Below, piece by piece: positions 10,713 through 22,041 of a DNA stretch of 64,000 nucleotides (the stretch's first letter is position 1; each line of letters opens with the position of its first letter). Source of the stretch: Ectocarpus siliculosus (Eukaryota > Sar > Phaeophyceae > Ectocarpales > Ectocarpaceae). The position numbers and the translations under genes are program-made. Under the pieces are notes generated by a model that made no database searches, was not told the origin of the DNA, and saw only the letters and a list, made by a program, of their open reading frames with translations. Where the stretch lies: assembly GCA_000310025.1 (NCBI GenBank), contig FN648398.1:44757-108756 (forward strand). Reading direction: 5' to 3'.

Positions 10713-11956
10713 ATGAACGCCCTCTCCCGTAGCTCCCCAGCAAAGCGTAAGTCCACCCAGTCAGAGAGTCGTAGTGGAGAGTCCCGCCGCCCTGTACAAA
10801 AGGCCGAACTAACTGGCTGGCCTTGCCCCTGGCCCGACTGCGACGACGGCGGTCACCTTTATTTAGGTCATTAACAAGCGCGACGGTAAAGCAAGTTTGC
10901 CCCTTGCCACCGTAACAACAACCGCGACGAGGACACAGTTGTAGCGTATCCTGCACCATCCTCACCCCGTCGACAACGTACCGCAAGCCGTGCCAGCTCT
11001 GCCTCGCCCCGGTGGGAGGTACTCCTTCGCTCGGAATCCCAACCGAACAGGTCGACAGCCGCGGCTACAAAGAAAGGTAAAATCAATTTCTCTCTTTAAG
11101 TATATCAAGTAAATATCCGCCTGATATGCGCCCGAATGTTGTTCAGGTGTTGTTGCATGAAGCCCTGACATGAAACTGCATCGCAACCGCAACCGCTAAG
11201 TCTCTCCACAACAATACCCTTTTTGCTTGCTGTTGTTGTCAGAGTGGAATAATATCCACGCGGTCGTGGCTTTGCGCTGGTGCCAAGTCTTCGGACGGCA
11301 AGAAGTTCAATCACGTCACCGTCGCCCCCGCCAGCCTTATCGGGGTAAATCATGTGTACACCCGTTTACATCGGAACGTGATTGTGTAGTGAACAGTCGT
11401 GTGTGTGCGTAGTTACCTAGATATGGGTGCGCGGATGCATCCGACTGTTGCTGTAAATTAGTTTCCCATATGTCACAAAAGTACACCGTGTTCACCGGTC
11501 GACGTCATGAAAAAATGAACATTTTTTTAGTGTGGGGAAACCATGTGACATTTATTCCTTATATTTTCCCCTGTCAGTACACCGAGTTCAACCGTCGACG
11601 TCACAAAATAAAATATCATTTCTTTATGTAGTAAAACCATGTCAAGTTTACTCCTTATATTTTCCCCTGTCACCCATCCGATATCCACTGCAAAGGTGCA
11701 CTGCGAGTGTTCCGACGCAACGACTAACGAGGAAGACCTGGCTGACGGCTGCACGGGCGAGATCGTCGAGGACGACCAGATCATCAAGGATTGAGACTGC
11801 CCGCCGCTGCACTACCACTGCGCCCGCCGCCTGTGGAACCAGACCATCAACGAGATCCTCAACAAGACTGACGAGCACCGCGACCTGGGAACTACTCACG
11901 ACAAGGAGTCTTCCCAGCCCTCTGCCACCGTCCCGGCCGCCCTCGCCGACCTCTAA
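10713..11956 (+). pseudogene. Decayed, possibly multi-exon Cys-rich gene of unknown family
   Basis: Three coding-like blocks occur in order. (1) 10713-10874 gives a Ser/Arg-rich N-terminus ending WPCPWPDCDDGGHLYLGH. (2) About 11262-11344 gives CAGAKSSDGKKFNHVTVAPA followed by a GTAAAT that could be a splice donor. (3) About 11683-11956 gives CECSDATTNEEDLADGC, then one in-frame TGA at 11792-11794, then DCPPLHYHCARRLWNQTINE and a stop. The C-x-C and C-(x)-H-x-H-C spacing suggests a zinc-binding fold but I cannot assign one. The sequence between blocks 2 and 3 is an AT-richer tandem duplication that could be intronic. The stop and the lack of a continuous frame argue for decay. Confidence 0.3.
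11461..11680 (+). repeat. Short tandem duplication, about 100-110 bp
   Basis: The pattern ACCATGT..., TTTATTCCTTATATTTTCCCC, TGTCA..CACCG, GTCGACGTCA is repeated: 11479-11575 and 11577-11675 share CTTATATTTTCCCCTGTCA and CGTCGACGTCA. It lies between two coding-like blocks. Confidence 0.6.
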
Positions 11957-12180
11957 AGTAAGACGCGTGTTTCCATTTCAGAAAAAAATAAACGTCTCAA
12001 GTTATTCAAGGCACAATGTTGCCACCTTCAACTGGCTTTCGCCAACTATCAATTGAGTAAAGATATCACCCCATGTCTGACAATCATCGACGTCGGCCGA
12101 CGCCAATTCATCGGGTAACTCGTTGAGCAGCCGCACATCAAATATCGCCAAACACGATCACATGCTGCACGTCACAATCC

Positions 12181-12944
12181 ACACCAAAGTTCTACACCCA
12201 GCCAGAGTAACACTCCCTCAACGAACGGACAAACAACTCCAACTCGACGACCACCTTCAGCTCGTCTAAATACCCAACGAAGATCGCTCACCCAACCACG
12301 AACGACGCCTGAAACTCGAACACCACAAACCTGTCTAGATAACGCGCAACACGCAGAACTAGCAAGATCTCGCAGAGGAAGACGTGCTGAAATACTAGCG
12401 GAACGTCGACGTCGCAATGCAAACAATAACACACCACACGACTCAGACCCTGAACTCGATATGATACGTCAACATTTTAGCCAGATGAGGAATCGTGCAC
12501 CAAGGTTACCGGCACCCAGTCCACACAGCCTTCGCGGTGATGCATATAACCAAATCCGCCTTGGAGTGCAAGACATTGACTCGCAATCATTCGACTTCCC
12601 CTCGGCACCTTTCGAGCTAAAACACACGGATTTGGATGATCCACAAATGATCACATGTTCTCACTGCAACATGCTCAACTTTGAAAGAAAAAAAGGGATT
12701 AAATTGTTGTAACAAAGGCAAGTCGTGTATCCATCCTCTCAAATCTATCCCCCACCATCTTATGGCGCTGTTTGAAACTACTATATTCATTTCTGCTCAA
12801 AGAAGGTGCAACGGGCTTTTCAGATTTACTGCATTAGGCGCAGGCGGTATTCTAAAAAAGGCATGGACTGAACCGCCAGCCCCTTCAATGCTCACCTTGC
12901 ATGGACGTGCTTACCACCGCATATTTGACCTCCGACAACATTAG
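12181..12944 (+). pseudogene. Helitron Rep/helicase N-terminal fragment
   Basis: The plus frame through 12461-12712 carries a basic Arg-rich lead (ELARSRRGRRAEILAERRRR), then FELKHTDLDDP and CSHCNMLNFERKKG. In Helitron proteins a CxxC motif followed by a second CC/G-K motif forms the N-terminal zinc-finger region preceding the Rep (HUH) domain. A +1 shift near 12700 leads into 12681-12944, where NGLFRFTALGAGG and LHGRAYHRIFDL match the spacing of the Helitron N-terminal domain (AFTS.G..., FRIHG..YHRIG). The HUH motif and helicase are missing, so this is a truncated fossil. Family assignment is from motif order only. Confidence 0.55.
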
Positions 12945-13539
12945 GAGAACTATTCTGTGTCGAAGAAATCATCGCAGCTAAACGAATTTTGATGCTCAGA
13001 TAAACATCCACTTTAATGCTTCCACATTACCTCCTCCCCAACAACCTCTTTCTTCTGCTTTAAATTTACGTTATACAGTATCATCTAGGCATTATGACAC
13101 GTACATGCTCTTACATCCATCTCCCCAATAATTGCATTCTGCCGCCAGCGCAGGCACCCTACCGCCTGCACCATCACCGACATCATCACGGCCATCACCG
13201 TCGCGCTTCAACATTAAGAAGCTCGAGACCTGCGCACAAGGCTGCAGACGAAACCATACCTTCCGCAGTGGTAATCGGCAATAACCACCAGGGCCGGAAG
13301 GGGCAACGATGACCCGAGGCGGGAAGCGTCAACTCTTTGACCGTCAACTAGCGTCCACTTTGTCTGAATGTTGTAGGTGTTCGACTCCTTTCACAATGTG
13401 AGGGATACCGCATATCGGCGTCATTAGAGGGGGCCATTAGAGAAGGGCGCGACATTAGACTGAAGAAGTTAGAATATGACCATTCGAGCGGGGCGACACT
13501 GAAGAAGTTAGAATAATAGCTCCAGAACATTAGAGGGGG
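12945..13539. other. Unassigned stretch
   Basis: I see no gene here. It holds a short CATCACC-type simple tract near 13163-13200 and several GACATTAGAGRAAGGCGCGACA motifs near 13425-13560 that lead into dispersed repeat R3. Confidence 0.4.
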
Positions 13540-13972
13540 ACATTAGAGGAAGGCGCGACACTGAAGAAGTTTGAATAGGAGAGCTAGGCGGCAACACACC
13601 ACCAACTACCGGCAATACCGTCGAACAATTGCAGTGTTCGTTCTTTCTTTGTTCCCTTTGGGGAGGATATTGGCCACCGCAAAGCGAGTAGAGAACGTTG
13701 CCTGAGAGTGCGACTACGTTCTTACCAGCGCAAGAATAGGGAGGCGAACGTAGCTAGACAACAATTCACGTACACGCGACTTTTTTGGCTTCATGTTACA
13801 CCGGGAACGACACATTCCTCGAATACGACGCGAACATCTTCGCACCGTTCATTCGATCACCCTGCGGCTTCATGCCCTTGGTATGCTGTGCACAGCCTTC
13901 ACACCTTCCCTTTAAGCCTACTACTGAGGACGAGGGCGCCTCTGCGCCCGAAGTCCGGAGCCCTTGTATGTA
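13540..13972 (+). repeat. Dispersed repeat R3, copy 1
   Basis: This matches 53252-53731 in the same orientation. Shared sequence runs from GGCGCGACACTGAAGAAGTT through CAGTGTTCGTTCTTTCTTTG to CGAAGTCCGGAGCCCTTGTA. Copy 2 carries about 30 extra bases after GCGACCGTAGCT. Open frames are not preserved between copies. Confidence 0.8.
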
Positions 13973-13975
13973 TAC

Positions 13976-15677
13976 AATTGTATACTCACAGGATGGTCGT
14001 CGTGACGTGATACATTTCTTGTTAATAGTATAGGAAAAAGAAAAAAAAAGATGGCCAGATTGTTTTATTTCTACAGCAGTATGGACCAGACGCCGACTGT
14101 ACATAGAAGTCGTACGAGTGTCGACTTAGTTGTGCTGTCACAGCATCTTCCACGCACTTCTGCCAGTGCTGGTTTGTTGGTTGGAGTCTTGTAGGTCGAG
14201 ATACAGCCGTGAGATTCTCGGGTTGTGGGGGCAAAAGTGAACCAGAGCAAAACAATTCATGCATAGCTCGATTACTGCTGTGTTTAGCTACAGCAGTATA
14301 GACTAGACGCCGAACGACGTCCGCGTACTACGGCAACGATCTAACTGGATGCTTCCTGTCACGGCGAACCATAGTACAATGCGATGCAAACATCCGTTCC
14401 TGTGTCGTGCGGCTGCCACATGTGTCGACGACAGGTACACACGTAGAACTCTCGCCATGTTGTCGTTACCGCGCAAGAGGACCCCTCGGAGATCTTCCAC
14501 ATGGTGCTACAACGACAGCAGTACTACTGTACATAGATATCTTAGGAGAGTGGAGTTGTGCTGTGCGGCATCTTCCACGCACTCTCCTACCGGTGCTTGG
14601 GTCGATTGGAGTCTTGTAGGCCGAAATGCAAGAGTGGGTTGGGTTCCCGGGTTGTGGAAGCAAACCTGCCTGCAACAACAGAGAAGGCGGTGTTCTATGT
14701 CCTACGGTATCCCGCTCAACTTTTTTTTTTTCGACATGTGGTGGCATATTTCTTTGCCACTGCCGAAAAAGAACGCTGGAACTTTACGCAGTCCATCTTT
14801 CGCATTTATTATTTTTCACCGAACGACGCAGGACGGGTCGACCTTCATCATTCATGTTGTTTTTGTTGTGTCTTCACATGAAAAACCGTTCCGATCTCTC
14901 TCTACCCAGTACCTTCATATGTCCGTACTTACTTGTGGATTATCTGTTGGAAATTGTGGGAATCCCTTCATTCCGAGAGAGCCATAGGTCGGCATCCATC
15001 CGGCCTTTTCTTTTTTTATGCACTTTTCTTCTTGTTGTGAAGTTTTGACGTTGCGCTTGCCATCGTCGCTTAAGTATTTGTGTCTTCAAACCTTCTCAGC
15101 CGGCCTTCAAACTTCTTGTTGATAAGACTCCGTGTAACTTCTCCGCGCATGATGAGTCGTATGTGGTTATGACCTGCGCTTTGACTTTCACGATGGGTAT
15201 TTTACCTCCCCGTCTTGCATTGGTGAGTATACCTGCGTTATACGGAAGGATCGTTCCACGACGCAAACGTCGACGTCTCCTTTTTCTTTTTTTTTTCCTT
15301 CGCACTCCTTCCTTGCCGCGGTTTTCACACCGACTTCGAACTTCGAACGTGGGGTGCAATTTCCTCTCTTCGGTTGTCGGCCTCCTCCATCGTTATGTAC
15401 ATAATGTATAATACCTCGATTTTTCGGCTTTTCGATTCCGATAGACAAAACTACGGACTGACATATGTCCCTTTCACCCCCGACGGGACCGCGCGCTCGT
15501 CGAGTGCCGAAATTCTTCACCACTTCCTTGCCTCTCCCAACACCGTCCCTTCTTCCCGCCCCTACAAATCCTCTGCCCTTCTTCTTGTTCCCTTCCTCCC
15601 GGACACTCACCACCATCCGTCCTGGATGTTCGCCCCCAGCCCCATTGGGGGGCGGGGGGCCAATCCTTAACCCTAGT
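13976..15677 (-). repeat. Dispersed 1.7-kb repeat R4, copy 1 (minus orientation)
   Basis: This block is the reverse complement of 46793-48490 and of 48491-51405 (minus its insertion). One terminus reads CTAGGGTTAAGGATTGGCC followed by a G/C-run hairpin (CCCCAGCCCCATTGGGG here at 15634-15650). The other ends in TATACTCACAGGATGGTCGT. The interior has a tandemly duplicated segment around GTGCGTGGAAGATGC and GTACAACGACAGC-like sequence. ORFs exist on both strands but shift between copies, so the repeat looks non-coding and non-autonomous. Superfamily unknown. Confidence 0.8.
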
Positions 15678-15789
15678 ATTCACATATCCATCCGATCGGC
15701 TGCGGGCTTTCAACCCCGAAAATTCAGAAACTACTTATTTTGCAGCAAAAAATCCTCCAGAAGGATCTCTTTCGAGTATCGATGAAAAA

Positions 15790-15826
15790 GCTCGTGGCGT
15801 TGTCAGCAGAGATTCAGAGCAGTGCA
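15790..15826 (+). repeat. R2 repeat, left half, ending in Copia-A target duplication
   Basis: CTCGTGGCGTTGTCAGCAGA ... GCAGTGCA ends at 15826. The last five bases, GTGCA (15822-15826), are duplicated at 41394-41398 on the far side of Copia-A. Confidence 0.85.
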
Positions 15827-15905
15827 TGTTGCAATACAGCGCATTACTGCTGTAGGATGTGGGTAGTAGAATAGATGCAGCTGTATGATTGCTGTATGCA
15901 ATGAT
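15827..15905 (+). repeat. Copia-A 5' LTR, first fragment
   Basis: It matches the first 79 bases of the 3' LTR at 40923-41001, and the alignment stops at ATGAT (15901-15905). The same five bases recur at 23339-23343, where the LTR resumes. Confidence 0.85.
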
Positions 15906-16546
15906 TAAGGAATAATAAAAACACACACAGAAAGACTACCCATTCGAGATATACCCACAGTCGAACGGGATGTGGTGGAGTCTTTTCAGTGAGTGGAGGG
16001 AAACCGGCTGGGTACTGGACTTATTTCGAGTCTTTTTTAAGTCTATACACTGATGATATATACCAGTGATGCCAGCTGGTGCTAAGTACAAGAACATCTG
16101 TATAGGTAACTTACAGTTTACAATACATCCCCTGTAGTTCTCTACTGGGTCAACGGCAAAATATCGGGGAGAAACCCTCCGTTGTGCCGTGTATTGTAAA
16201 TTATAACCTTTACAGGGGACACGGCGCAGTGTCTATTGACAGCTTGCTGGTTTATTAGACATATTAGGAATAACATTGTAAAATTCATGGAAGTGGAACA
16301 AAATTTACAGCAGTACATCATTCATGGAAGTGGAACAAAATCTACAGCAGTACATCATCAGTCCTACATCACTCGTTTTTCAAATCTACAGATTTTTGAA
16401 TTTCACGGACAGCAGGTGTTTCCCGCCGTTTTTTTAAATTTACAAATCGTTTTTGATCCTTTGGGGTAACGTATCAGGGATGTTTATACAGCAGTAGATG
16501 AGAATGGTATACCTGGTGCATGGTAGGTAGGGCATACCATTCAGGT

Positions 16547-16774
16547 TGTTGGAGTATTTGTGTACAAGAACGACTGGTTCTACTGCATGGGTTCTGTGCA
16601 GTATTGTGAAGGCGTGTTTCCAAGTCTGTGACCGTCAGGTGAAGACAGCTTGGGCGTCTGAGTGTGGATAATAAATCACTCTGTGTTTACCCTACCTACA
16701 CCTCGCATGAACAACGCCAGCAGTTCGAGAGGACAGCGTCCCTCGCTGCACAGCGTGAGCCACTTCGCCCAATA
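16547..16774 (+). repeat. Copia-C 5' LTR
   Basis: Nearly identical to 22966-23193; starts TGTTGGAGTATTTGTG and ends CACTTCGCCCAATA. Preceded by CAGGT. Confidence 0.9.
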
Positions 16775-17385
16775 GGTTATGAGCCAACGTGGTAGGTAAA
16801 CCACATCGAGTCACAATGTCCTCCGCCAATCCTATCCTGAAGGGATATGCACCGTTCAGCGGAAAGCCGGCGCACTACAATAGCTGGATTTCTCTCCAGC
16901 GAGCCCTCATGTTCGAAGCAGGCCTGGGAGAGATCATGACTGGGGCGGAGAGAGAGCCTGCGGCACTGACTGGAAATCCATCCCCGACCGAAAGATCGGC
17001 TCATCATCAGGTACTCGTAAAAGCGTTCAAAGAGAAGAATGGCAAACTTCATACCCGCCTGGTTCTTGCGACGACGGACTGTCCGGAAGGATACGACAGT
17101 CCTGCAGCGGTCGTAGTCCAAACCTATGCACCGATAGGGTTGGACGGGTTTGGTGACGGACGCAGCGCGATTGTAGCGCTCGAAGCAAAGTTTCGGTCGA
17201 GGGGGACAGTTCGCATGCAAGAACTGCACGCACAATTTATTTGCAGAACTTGCCGTGACCGAAGTCGATGCCTATGATCCAGCTCGGACTGTTCAGGAAT
17301 TGCGCCGCATATGCATTGAGTTAGACGCTCTCGGCGACAAAGTAGTCGAGACAAGGAAGACCCACGCGTTTATCAATGCACTCCC

Positions 17386-17719
17386 TGATAGATATACTAT
17401 GTAGCAATGCCAAGTGGTTGTAGTGATTGTGTGGTAACGTGGAATGTATTTCCAGGGTGTGCAAGGTACCCCTGTTGTATACTGCGTCGCCCCCTCATGG
17501 TGGTGCGTGCACGCGTGCGTGCAGTCCATGTCTGTCCATGTGTCCATGTGTCCATGTTCGTTCATGTGTTCATGTGAGTCCATGTTTTTCATGTGAAGAA
17601 GAAGTCTATACAACAAGCCCAGCACATCTTTCCTCCTTGGCGCGAGTTCGCCGAGTTGCCGACACCCTATTCAACACACGTCTTGCGACAAGCTACCCCC
17701 AGTTCGGATCATCCTAACA
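17386..17719 (+). repeat. Copia-D 5' LTR
   Basis: TG..CA termini, matched by 20981-21311. It contains a run of TCCATGT/TTCATGT simple repeats (about 17519-17590) and the motif GCACGCGTGCGTGC. Immediately downstream is a perfect 14-bp palindrome GTGTGATATCACAC at 17727-17740. Confidence 0.92.
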
Positions 17720-17762
17720 CGCTAGCGTGTGATATCACACGGGATCCCGAGGTGAGGTTAGC

Positions 17763-17770
17763 TATAAAAG
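17763..17770 (+). promoter_or_regulatory. TATA-like box upstream of the Copia-D gag start
   Basis: TATAAAAG lies 23 bases before the ATG at 17793, just downstream of the 5' LTR. The position is too close to the start codon for a standard leader, so its use is uncertain. Confidence 0.3.
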
Positions 17771-17792
17771 GGTTCGGCTAGAGAAGTAGATC

Positions 17793-18167
17793 ATGGAAGC
17801 CCTCGACCTCAGCAGCTTAACTGAAGAGGACCGCCAAGCATTATCGGCGCACATCAAAGAGGAAGTGGAGAGAGGAGTACAAGAAAAAATCAAGTTTACC
17901 GAAGAGAAGCGTCCCGCATCAGAGAGCGTGGACAAGCCCCCCGATGGAGGCGATCCCCGGCATGCTCAGCCGGCTGGAACAGCGTTAGACCCGCAACCTG
18001 AAGACCAGCCACGATCGTTGGAGGACCGTCTCGTTGAGTCCTTCGCGCGGGCAATGCGGAGGACCAACACCCCGGGGGAAGAAACCAGGGAAGTCTTACC
18101 CCCTAAGGACACCATCCGTGTCAGTCCTGTATGTAATACATGTAGCCCCATTTACGGGTGTGTTTGA
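17793..18167 (+). pseudogene. Copia-D gag N-terminal fragment (124 aa)
   Basis: The ORF starts MEALDLSSLTEEDRQALSAH and has a charged helical opening (HIKEEVERGVQEKIKFTEEK) and a Pro-rich middle. It then runs into unrelated sequence after about residue 115 (PPKDTIRVS) and stops. Its position directly after the 5' LTR suggests a gag start. No zinc knuckle or capsid motif remains. Confidence 0.5.
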
Positions 18168-19819
18168 TTCTATTATTGGCGATGTCCAGGTTGGAGTACA
18201 GGTTTTTGAGAGCCAATTTCGAATGTTGTTGTAACACTGGAGATGCCGAGCAGCAACACCATCAGCATGCGCCTACTAAGGTCGTAGATCCGCTCAGGCA
18301 CGTGATGATCTGCTCACCGTTTTACGTCTGAAGTGGTTTTGGTATATGCTTGCATGCTTGTCTTCGTCGATTTCGTTTGGGTGTGCTCCGATAAACCTAC
18401 AGCACACCTCGTTGAGTTCTGCATACATACGCGTCATCATCAAGCACATGTTTTTCCTGAAAGGTACAGCAGTAGACCCCATCAAAGGGCGTTCTATTCT
18501 TGATAAGGTTGCCAGTGATCCACACAAAACTGCGAGGTTAAATGGATATTGAGTCACGTAAGGTTGCCAGTCACCCACACAAAACTGCGAGGTTAAATTG
18601 ATATTGCGTCACGCAAGGTTGCCAGTCACCCACACAAAACTGCGAGGTTAAATGGATATTGCGTCACCTAAGGTTGCCAGTCACCCACAAAACTGCGAGG
18701 TTGTATGGCTACTACGCCACGTAAGGTTGCCAGTCACCCACAGAAACGGAAAGAATAGATGAGAGTGTCAGCGAATCCTAACCAAGCTGCTGCATATACC
18801 TTCTTGAGTGCTTTGAAGTTGATGGGAATATTTTGTCCCTCTTGTGTTAAAATATAGAGATTGATCTCCGACTCATTATTTTTGCGTTCACGTCGATAAC
18901 GGGATATGCGAAGGCGTCATGAATCTTTGCACCCTCTACCGACAATGAGTTGCGTGTTATGAACAGGAGTCTGTTGCATGTCCAGCGGTAGGAGTTGTAG
19001 GGGGATACACTTGGAAATTTGGTCAGGGGTCTGTGTAACCGACAGGACTACATGGAAATGATCTCCATTTCGTACCAGAACACTGTATGCACGAAAGCAG
19101 CGCAGTGGTTGCACACCAGTAAGAAGAAGATGTGTTGGGTTGTTGATCAGAAACACAGCTGTGTAAGCTCTAACATGGATCCAACATTGTTGTTTGCGTG
19201 ACCGAGGAATAATTAACCTTGTCAGACAAATCGCAAGAATCGTTGTGTCACTTTTACGAAAGAGGAGTAATTAACCTCAGTCGTAGATTGGCGTTCGATT
19301 TGATAGGTAACCATGATGTCGTACAGAATGCGAAAGACAACGGTCACTGCTGCGCAGAACAGGGGGCGTATTGCAAGGTATTCTCCCCAGCAGTGCCACG
19401 TGCTAAATTGACGCTTTGGGTGACTGATTTTGCCTGTGCCTTTCCCTTTCGGATGCGCAATCTCCCCTGCACTGCCGAGTCAATCCCCCCGGAGAGACAG
19501 CTGCACCCACCCCACCCAGGCGGATACGTGGCACCTGATGAAGCCTGAGCCGCGGCCATGCCAGCAGAAAAGGGTGGCCGCGGCAGAGGCGAGGGTGGCT
19601 ACCGCGGGGAAGAAGCAGTGGCAGGAGGGATGGATGAAAGCGCTGGGGTTGATGGGCCGGCAAAAATACATCGTGTGACCAATGGTGTGACTTTTCTTAT
19701 TTCGTGTTCTCATTGTTTTGGCTTTGGTTTGTGGTGCTTCGGCTTTGTGTTTGGTCTTTTTGAGTAAGAGGTCGAGCCTGAACGAGTAGGATTTTATTTT
19801 CGAGGTTTTCACAGGATGT
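18168..19819. other. Copia-D internal noncoding region
   Basis: Apart from the tandem array at 18506-18744 I see no gene here. The motif GAGGARTAATTAACCT occurs at about 19203 and 19262; a related GGAGTAATTAACCT is at 23891 in the Copia-A leader. The usual integrase and reverse transcriptase N-terminal regions are absent. Confidence 0.5.
18506..18744 (+). repeat. 55-bp tandem array inside Copia-D
   Basis: AGGTTGCCAGTCACCCACAC starts units at 18506, 18561, 18616, 18671 and, after a shortened unit, 18723. Units continue AAAACTGCGAGGTTAAATGG to a GCGTCACNTA end. The last unit is truncated. Confidence 0.9.
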
Positions 19820-20697
19820 TTGGTTGTGAACAGCGATCACAACCTGAGGGAGCAGGTGGTAGAGGAGATTTTATTCTTGGAAAATTGGGATGCAGGGACT
19901 TTGAAGACCTCGAAGCAGACGTACGCTGAAGAGTTGGGGATGGAGTTTGGGGTAGAGCACGGGAAGGAAATTCCTCTTCCTGTAGGGTTGAAGCTTTCAG
20001 AGTTTGACCAAGATGAAGAAGTGGTATCAAGGCCTTTTCGTGAGCTGATAGGATCATTGATGCGGCTGGCAACGCAAACGAGGCCAGATATCGCGAACGC
20101 AGTGAGAGCGGTAGCACGGTAGTGTGCTTCTTCCAAAGAAATTCATTGGAGAGCAGGTCTTGGTATTTTGGGGTATGTGGTAAGGACTAGTGACTTGGGT
20201 ATTTCATTCAGGAGGGGTAGTGTAGCAGGGTTAAGCATGGAGGTGTTCGCAGACGCAGACTATGCAAGTTAGGCTGCCGATAGGAGGTCTGTGTCAGGAG
20301 GGTTGGTGATGTGTGGGGGGGGATGTATTTCTTGGTTTTCAAGGACGCAGAAGTACGTTACGTTAAGCACGACAGAGGCGGAGTATGTCTCCCTTGCGGA
20401 TGTGATGAAGGAAGTGTTGTTTCTGAGGCAAGTATGGCGTTTCATGTTGCCGATATGCCGTGTATTCCGGTGTTCGAGGATAACCACGGGGCTATTCAGT
20501 TGGCGCAGAACCCGATTAGCAACAGTAACTCGAAGCACATCGACGTAAGGCACCACTTTATCAGGGATTTGGTATGCAGGAAGGAGATTTCGATTTTTCA
20601 CGTGGAATCGGCGTATCAACATGCTGACTTCCTCACGAAGGCACTTAACGTGGGAAATTTCGAGTTTCATCGTAACTTCGTAATGAGTATGGATTAA
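19820..20697 (+). pseudogene. Copia-D reverse transcriptase C-terminus and RNase H remnant
   Basis: The first part (19820-20122) reads through FRELIGSLMRLATQTRPDIA, the copia-type end of the RVT_2 domain. A TAG follows in place of a Tyr codon. RNase H motifs continue after further damage: ADADYAS, SRTQKYVTLSTTEAEYVS, VFEDNHGAIQLAQNP, SKHIDVRHHF and HADFLTKAL. There is a second stop near 20273 and a frameshift near 20450. In an intact element this domain removes the RNA strand during reverse transcription. Here it cannot be made as one protein. Confidence 0.85.
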
Positions 20698-20980
20698 TAT
20701 TTTGATGTTTGGGTTTATTTTGTGTGTGATCAAACAACTAGGGCGGCAACATTTTGCATTTTTGCCTATGGATTTTCTCAATGGATGGTGTTCTAGGCTG
20801 GGGGGGCAATTAGTTCACTGAAGTTCGAAGAAGTATATCTGATATGACCGGGGATGGGAATTGATGTCTAGCCAGTGAGGCTATTGTTCTGGAGTTGAGT
20901 TGACTTTCTGAGTTTATTTTCTTGTGTTTTGGAGTTCTTGAGGATCGAAAAAGACATGGCATGGTCACAAGCAGGGGGGC

Positions 20981-21311
20981 TGATAGATATACTTGTAGCA
21001 ATGCCAAGTGGTTGTAGGATTGTGTGGTACGTGGAATGTATTTCCAGGGTGTGCAAGGTACCCCTGTTGTATACTGCGTCGCCCCCTCATGGTGGTGCGT
21101 GCACGCGTGCGTGCAGTCCATGTCTGTCCATGTGTCCATGTGTCCATGTTCGTTCATGTGTTCATGTGAGTCCATGTTTTTCATGTGAAGAAGAAGTCTA
21201 TACAACAAGCCCAGCACATCTTTCCTCCTTGGCGCGAGTTCGCCGAGTTGCCGACACCCTATTCAACACACGTCTTGCGACAAGCTACCCCCAGTTCGGA
21301 TCATCCTAACA
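20981..21311 (+). repeat. Copia-D 3' LTR
   Basis: Matches 17386-17719, preceded by polypurine tract GCAGGGGGGC (20971-20980) and followed by target duplication CTCCC. Confidence 0.92.
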
Positions 21312-22041
21312 CTCCCAGACGAACTATACGGCGCTTTCAAGGCTGCTCTTGTGATTGATTCGCAACGAGCTGGCAGCGACCCGAAATTTCGAAGATCTCG
21401 CAGAAATGGCGGAGAAGTACCATGCTGGTCAAATCCGGGGGAAAGTAACCACCTATAATGGTGATTCTGGCAGCGACAGCCGTGCGCTGAACACAGTAAT
21501 GCACGAAGGAGCGCGTGGATTCCGCAAACAAGGTGGTCGTGGAGGAAGAAGTCGTCGCGGACGAGGCGGTGGCAACAACTCGTCGAACGGCCCGTCGAGC
21601 GGGAACAACTTTGCGTCGAACCGCAACCATGGGACACGCGGACCGTCGGACGGCGGAAACGGTGCAGCAAGTGCGGGAGGTAGTACACAACAAGGAAACG
21701 AAGCGTCAGGGCAGGACAATGGTAAGAACCGTAAAGGACGTTGTCGGTACTGCAGAAACTCAAGAGGACATGGGTGGTACGACTGCCCACTGCGCGCGAC
21801 GCACATAGAAGAAGACAAGGAAGAAATAACCGAGCAGGCGAACACTGCTGTCGGGAAAAGAAACAACTACCCAGGCATGGTAGAGAAAGATAACACAATG
21901 CTGCAGCAACGCCACCGGACGAGCGAGCTGCTACAGGCCCCAGCGTGCAGGTGGAATGATACCTGCCCCCACAGTCAAGCCACCAGAGAAGGGTACCCAG
22001 AGAAGAGCTGGCTGTTTCAAAACGGAGGAACGAACTGCTAA

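Larger units (their letters stand above)
17386..21311 (+). mobile_element. Copia-D: pol-deleted copia element inserted in Copia-C gag
   Basis: LTRs at 17386-17719 (334 bp) and 20981-21311 (331 bp) begin TGATAGATATACT and end CATCCTAACA. They differ only by three single-base indels that I can see. The target duplication CTCCC is perfect (17381-17385, 21312-21316). A polypurine tract GCAGGGGGGC sits immediately before the 3' LTR. The interior holds a gag N-terminal fragment, a noncoding middle with a 55-bp tandem array, and the C-terminal part of reverse transcriptase plus RNase H. Integrase and most of the reverse transcriptase are missing. It is one of the youngest events in the stack. Confidence 0.92.
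16816..22041 (+). pseudogene. Copia-C gag, interrupted by Copia-D
   Basis: The gag begins at ATG 16816, chosen over an upstream non-ATG start because it follows the primer-binding region directly. The first part (16816-17385) has the copia Gag opening, with FSGKPAHYNSWISLQRAL as its GxxYxxW-type motif. It stops inside Copia-D. Coding resumes after the 3' copy of the CTCCC duplication (21312-21316) in the LPD-type region of gag, shifts frame near 21360, and continues in the 21355-22041 frame. That part has a Gly/Arg/Asn-rich basic stretch and a zinc-knuckle-like CRYCRNSRGHGWYDC at about residue 128. Removing Copia-D and one duplication copy rejoins the gag frame exactly. The protein would package the element's RNA. 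Confidence 0.7.

Noticed and set aside
13976-15677. Basic Cys/Arg-rich ORFs in R4 as genes
   Set aside because: The three R4 copies break these frames at different places, so no protein is conserved.
18506-18744. CRISPR-like array
   Set aside because: Units are contiguous 55-bp tandem copies with no variable spacers.
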